A DNA stretch of 64,000 nucleotides from an uncultured Clostridia bacterium (GTDB lineage Bacteria; Bacillota; Clostridia; Christensenellales; Borkfalkiaceae), in the NCBI GenBank assembly GCA_930989535.1, contig CAKNLK010000006.1:49814-113813 (forward strand). Reading direction: 5' to 3'. Shown here piece after piece: positions 61,230 to 64,000 of this stretch. The notes under the pieces are model-generated. The model made no database searches. It was not told the DNA's origin and saw only the letters and a list, made by a program, of their open reading frames with translations. Each line of letters starts with the position of its first letter. Position 1 is the first letter of the stretch. The position numbers and the translations under genes are program-made.

Positions 61230-62017
61230 AGGCAGGCAGGCTCCTTATAAAATGGCGGTGTAATATCTTCTTCTAGCGTTTGTACGATGTCGTCGATCAG
61301 ATATTCAAAATCGGAATTATCGACGTTGGCAAGATTTCCGTATCCGTCAAGTCTGTAAATATTATCACTATATGTATCCCCGATAAAAAACCGTAGCCGA
61401 TCAACGCCGCCTTTGGCTTCTTTTATGACGATATATTCCAAAATCTCGTCGTCCACGAAGTCGTAATCCGTAATTTTATCGGTCAGGTATGAGCCGTGAT
61501 GATTATTGTCGTAATCGGCGCAAGCGTTCCAAAGGTTGGCATAGTTTTCTTGCATATCGTAGCCGAGTCCGTTTTTCAGGATGCCGAGCTGTTCGATAAA
61601 CTCCCGCTTTTCAAAGTCCTCGGCGTCGCTCGCATAGAATTTTCCGAAATTGAACGCGGCAAGCGTATCAGGTTCGAGCGCGATTTTCTGTTTATCAGCG
61701 TCGGTAAACACGACCGTTTTGCCCGAAAGGTTTTTGATATAGACGTAATCGGAAAACCACTTGCCGAAGTAGTCATTTGACATATCGTAAAACCTGTCGT
61801 CGCAGTCATAAAACAATTCACGATCCGTATAACGGAAGTTTCGGTCATTGAAATCATTGACGAATTCTCTGTATTCTTCCTCGATTTCAATACTTTCGAG
61901 TGCTTCCACAACTTCTTTGCCGTGGCCTTCGCCGTCGTAGTACATATCGCCGTTGAATTCCGTACTTGTAATCAGTTTGCCGTCCGGCGTTATGATAGCG
62001 ATCTGTCCGCGCGTCAT
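61226..62017 (-). CDS. Acidic protein of unknown function carried by the mobile element
   Basis: 263 residues, very rich in Asp, Glu and Tyr. It opens MTRGQIAIITPDGKLITSTEFNGDMYYDGEGHG, an N-terminus I associate with hypothetical proteins of conjugative elements. No catalytic motif is seen. The strong negative charge would suit a DNA mimic or an anti-restriction-type protein, but this is speculation. Overlaps the next gene by four bases and ends a run of three coupled genes. Confidence 0.6.
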   Translation of the reverse strand: MTRGQIAIITPDGKLITSTEFNGDMYYDGEGHGKEVVEALESIEIEEEYREFVNDFNDRNFRYTDRELFYDCDDRFYDMSNDYFGKWFSDYVYIKNLSGKTVVFTDADKQKIALEPDTLAAFNFGKFYASDAEDFEKREFIEQLGILKNGLGYDMQENYANLWNACADYDNNHHGSYLTDKITDYDFVDDEILEYIVIKEAKGGVDRLRFFIGDTYSDNIYRLDGYGNLANVDNSDFEYLIDDIVQTLEEDITPPFYKEPACL

Positions 62018-62028
62018 GTTTTCCCTCC

Positions 62029-62846
62029 TTATGCCGCATTATCTTTCATATAGGCGAACAGCGGCAGTTCGCGTAAAAGTTCTTCTTCGGTTTTCTTCCG
62101 TTCTTTGAAAACCTTGTCTTGCCACGGCACGCCGTAGAGTTGTCCGAACAGAGCCATAAGCACGTTTACGGCAATACTGTTTCCCGCCTGTATGTAAATT
62201 TCTCCGTCGGGTACGTTATCGCACCGTGTTTTCTTTGAACCTTTCTTCTCATAACGATAGCGGCACTTGTAAAAATCTTTGTCCTCAAAGCCCATAAACC
62301 GCAAAGATTCCTGCGGTATCAGATGCCGTATCGGTTTTTCTCTCGGAATTCTGTCATCGACGATCCAATTTCCTTGTTTGGTCGTCAGGCAGTCGAAGAT
62401 ACCGTCTATCGACAGCACCTCGTTTGTCTGCTTGAATTTGGCGTCCTTAATTCTGCCCACGGGCATAATGTTGTGCGTGGAAAGGAATTGCCGATTATAC
62501 GGCGTAATGTCCTCGTATGATTTGACAAAATACTTATCGGGGAAATTGTCGGACAGTTCGTGCCGTATGCGTACGCCCGAATCGTACCCGCGCGGATAAG
62601 TAAAGCGAATGTCCGTATCCTTCCTGATTGCTACGACGAATACGCGGACACGGTTCTGCGGCAGATTAAAATATTTTGCGTTCAGCACGCCCGCGTTTAC
62701 CTTATATCCGAGATTGCCCAGCGTATAGTAGAATTTACGGTACGTCATGTAATGTTTGCAGTTGAGGACGGCGGCGACGTTCTCCCACACGACGATTTTC
62801 GGCTTCGTCTGCGCAATGAGTTTGACATAGTACCACATCAGGCTTG
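62029..62846 (-). pseudogene. 3' part of a C5-cytosine DNA methyltransferase gene
   Basis: The frame encodes about 270 residues beginning SLMWYYVKLIAQTKPKIVVWENV. Seen are the ENV motif (VI), QNRVRVFVV (VIII), a target-recognition region, and GNSIAVNVLMALFGQLYG (X). Motif I (FxGxG) and the catalytic PCQ motif (IV) should precede but are absent; instead a different reading frame and unrelated sequence lie upstream. The enzyme cannot be active. The start at 62838 is only the first ATG after the break. Confidence 0.75.
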
Positions 62847-63058
62847 TTTATATTATCCCATACCGAATTCACAAGTTCGTCGTCGTTCATAAATTGCATA
62901 CGTTTGGGAACAGAGTATTCGGCATGATCGCGCATATAAAAATCTACGAGCGATGACGTATCGGCAATATTTCCGACATTGAATCCCTCACAACGTAAAG
63001 ATTGTAACCATAGTTGACGGATAAAGGTGTTTTCTGCGGCAAGGAAGGCTTTTCGTAA
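62847..63058 (-). pseudogene. Unidentified coding fragment between the two broken genes
   Basis: In one minus-strand frame these bases read as protein-like text without stops: KAFLAAENTFIRQLWLQSL, then CEGFNVGNIADTSSLVDFYM, RDHAEYSVPKRMQFMNDDEL and VNSVWDNINKPD. It has no start of its own and is joined at one side to an Api92-like gene and at the other to the methyltransferase remnant, each in a different frame. I do not recognise the parent gene. Confidence 0.5.
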
Positions 63059-63453
63059 TTGTCCAAAGCCTTTTTTCCGTAAGCATAGGCGTCCGCTTTG
63101 ATTTGGAACAGGGGACAGTTTTTCTCATAGTCCTTATGGAGCATGACGTATTCCATTGTCTTGATCTGTTCGTCCTCGCTCATGGCGAGGTCTTTCCCGA
63201 ACGCCTGTACATAGAGCGCCGCGTACTTCTTGTAAGCGTCGCAGCCTTCGAGCATGGCGTTGACGTAGAGTTTGGCGCAATCGCGCGTAACGCTGCCGCT
63301 TTCGATCTTCAAATCTTCGGGCATGGGAATGATTTTATTAAAATCAACGTCATACCCGTTTTCGCTTTCGCTGTTTTCGGATAGCAGCGAATTCATAACT
63401 TCCACGGCGTTCTCGCCGTGAATAATCAAATGATTGCATACCCAATTCGGCAT
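62944..63453 (-). CDS. Truncated Api92-like (DUF1281-type) mobile-element protein
   Basis: 169 residues; AAAGGAG precedes the ATG. The start MPNWVCNHLIIHG and the FNKIIPMPEDLKIESGS block match the Api92-like family of phage and conjugative-element proteins of unknown role. The family normally continues with a Trp-rich second half (WGTKWNA type), which is missing. After ALDNYEK (near 63058) the sequence turns into the unrelated fragment and stops 38 codons later, so the gene is 3'-truncated. Confidence 0.65.
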   Translation of the reverse strand: MPNWVCNHLIIHGENAVEVMNSLLSENSESENGYDVDFNKIIPMPEDLKIESGSVTRDCAKLYVNAMLEGCDAYKKYAALYVQAFGKDLAMSEDEQIKTMEYVMLHKDYEKNCPLFQIKADAYAYGKKALDNYEKPSLPQKTPLSVNYGYNLYVVRDSMSEILPIRHRS

Positions 63454-63512
63454 GGCGGTTCTCCTTTACATTTGGTTTCAATAATCTTTTTGCTGAAATT
63501 TTCTTTTACCTA

Positions 63513-63541
63513 TTGACTTTTCCCCTCTTTCTGCGTATAAT
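63513..63541 (+). promoter_or_regulatory. Promoter of the toxin-antitoxin pair
   Basis: TTGACT (63513-63518), 17-bp spacer, TATAAT (63536-63541). Confidence 0.88.
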
Positions 63542-63548
63542 ATAGATG

Positions 63549-63564
63549 GTAGGATATTCCCTAC
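63549..63564. promoter_or_regulatory. Inverted repeat just after the -10, candidate antitoxin operator
   Basis: GTAGG and CCTAC form an inverted repeat with a six-base spacer, centred near +10 of the transcript, where AbrB-type antitoxins usually autorepress. Confidence 0.5.
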
Positions 63565-63589
63565 TATTCCTGCAATGGAGGTAAAAATC

Positions 63590-63880
63590 ATGCAGAACTC
63601 TACTGCTTTTATTGACAGCGCCAAAGTTATGGCAAAAGGTCAAGTCACCATTCCCGCCGATGTGCGCAAAGCGCTCGGCGTCGGTGAGGGCGACCGCGTT
63701 TCCTTCGTCGTTGACGGGAACAATGTCCGGCTCGTGAATGCCGCAGTCTTTGCCATGCAGATGCTGCAAAAGGAACTTAGCGATGAGGCGAAAAAGATCG
63801 GCATAACTTCCGACGAGGACGCGGACAAACTCATAAAAGAGATTCGGGACGAGGGTTCTTCCGATGAGAGTATTGATTGA
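63590..63880 (+). CDS. AbrB/MazE-type antitoxin
   Basis: The start at 63590 (MQNSTAFIDSAKVM) follows GGAGG; an in-frame ATG five codons earlier is part of that site. 96 residues: a swapped-hairpin AbrB domain (KGQVTIPADVRKALGVGEGDRVSFV) binding DNA, then an acidic C-terminal tail (LIKEIRDEGSSDESID) that would cover the toxin. The toxin gene overlaps its end by 17 bp. Confidence 0.88.
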   Translation: MQNSTAFIDSAKVMAKGQVTIPADVRKALGVGEGDRVSFVVDGNNVRLVNAAVFAMQMLQKELSDEAKKIGITSDEDADKLIKEIRDEGSSDESID

Positions 63881-64000
63881 CACTAACGTCCTCTTTTCGG
63901 CCGCGCTCAACCCGAACGGCACACCCTTTCAGGCATACGTCAAAGCGGTAACGCCGCCGAATACAGGCATCATCTGTCGGCAGAACATAGAAGAACTGCG
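63864..64000 (+). CDS. PIN-domain toxin (VapC-like), partial
   Basis: Starts with ATG at 63864, eight bases after GAGGG, inside the end of the antitoxin gene. The visible 45 residues begin MRVLIDTNVLFSAALNPNGTPF, the PIN motif with the first catalytic Asp (IDTNV). PIN toxins cut RNA. The rest, including the other acidic residues, is beyond the right edge. Confidence 0.88.
   Translation, partial: MRVLIDTNVLFSAALNPNGTPFQAYVKAVTPPNTGIICRQNIEEL

Overview
The window is a Gram-positive, low-to-mid GC chromosome segment, most like an uncultured gut-type member of the Clostridia. This is inferred from gene content: glgD beside glgC, whiA followed by a Crh-like protein, hprK, lipoprotein signal peptides, AGGAGG-type ribosome sites, and sigma-A promoters (TTGACA, 17 bp, TATAAT) that can be read directly upstream of many operons. 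Genus or species cannot be told from the sequence. Almost every gene lies on the minus strand.

Layout. 1-2603: the 5' two-thirds or so of a large surface lipoprotein with collagen-like repeats, two Ig-like domains and BspA-type leucine-rich repeats, running off the left edge. 2604-3387: a gap with promoters and hairpins but no convincing gene. 3388-12194: a small membrane protein, tRNA-Leu, a lytic transglycosylase, coaE and polA, a membrane protein, lgt, an ABC-F ATPase, and an SPFH protein with a 58-residue ribbon-helix-helix partner. 12283-15208: two overlapping-style HtrA-like lipoproteins in which two of three trypsin folds have lost catalytic residues. 15259-25367: a full glycogen operon in the order glgB, glgC, glgD, glgA, glgP, GH13 hydrolase. 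25661-25878: tRNA-Val and tRNA-Thr. 26020-35084: a glycoside locus (GH3, GPH-type transporter, frameshifted SGNH esterase, GH78) facing an AraC regulator. 35146-40218: a hydrolase, an SH3b-NlpC/P60 exported hydrolase, an HD protein, a PfkB-type hexose kinase and pfkA. 40370-46902: murB, PHP phosphoesterase, whiA, crh-like and dnaE as one unit. 46950-51635: a small exported solute-binding-like protein on a probably leaderless message, then uvrC, HAD phosphatase and hprK. 51736-54966: a metal-response block: ArsR repressor, a divergent nine-cysteine mini-protein, and a copper ATPase with a CopZ domain fused at its end that also has its own ribosome site. 55121-59254: a nucleotidyltransferase, an IS30-like scar, a membrane protein, a VTT protein, rnhA and proC.

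59333 to the right edge is an integrative element next to tRNA-Trp: integrase-binding-like repeats, tyrosine integrase, a small accessory protein, an element-type acidic protein, remnants of a DNA methyltransferase and an Api92-like protein joined by a recombination scar, and an AbrB/PIN toxin-antitoxin pair cut by the window end.

The physiology is that of a fermenter which stores glycogen, uses glycolysis with HPr-type carbon regulation (HprK plus a Crh-like protein without the PTS histidine), scavenges plant-type glycosides, and carries copper defence. The most interesting items are the nested copZ start, the pseudo-protease pair, and the ArsR/nine-cysteine divergent pair.
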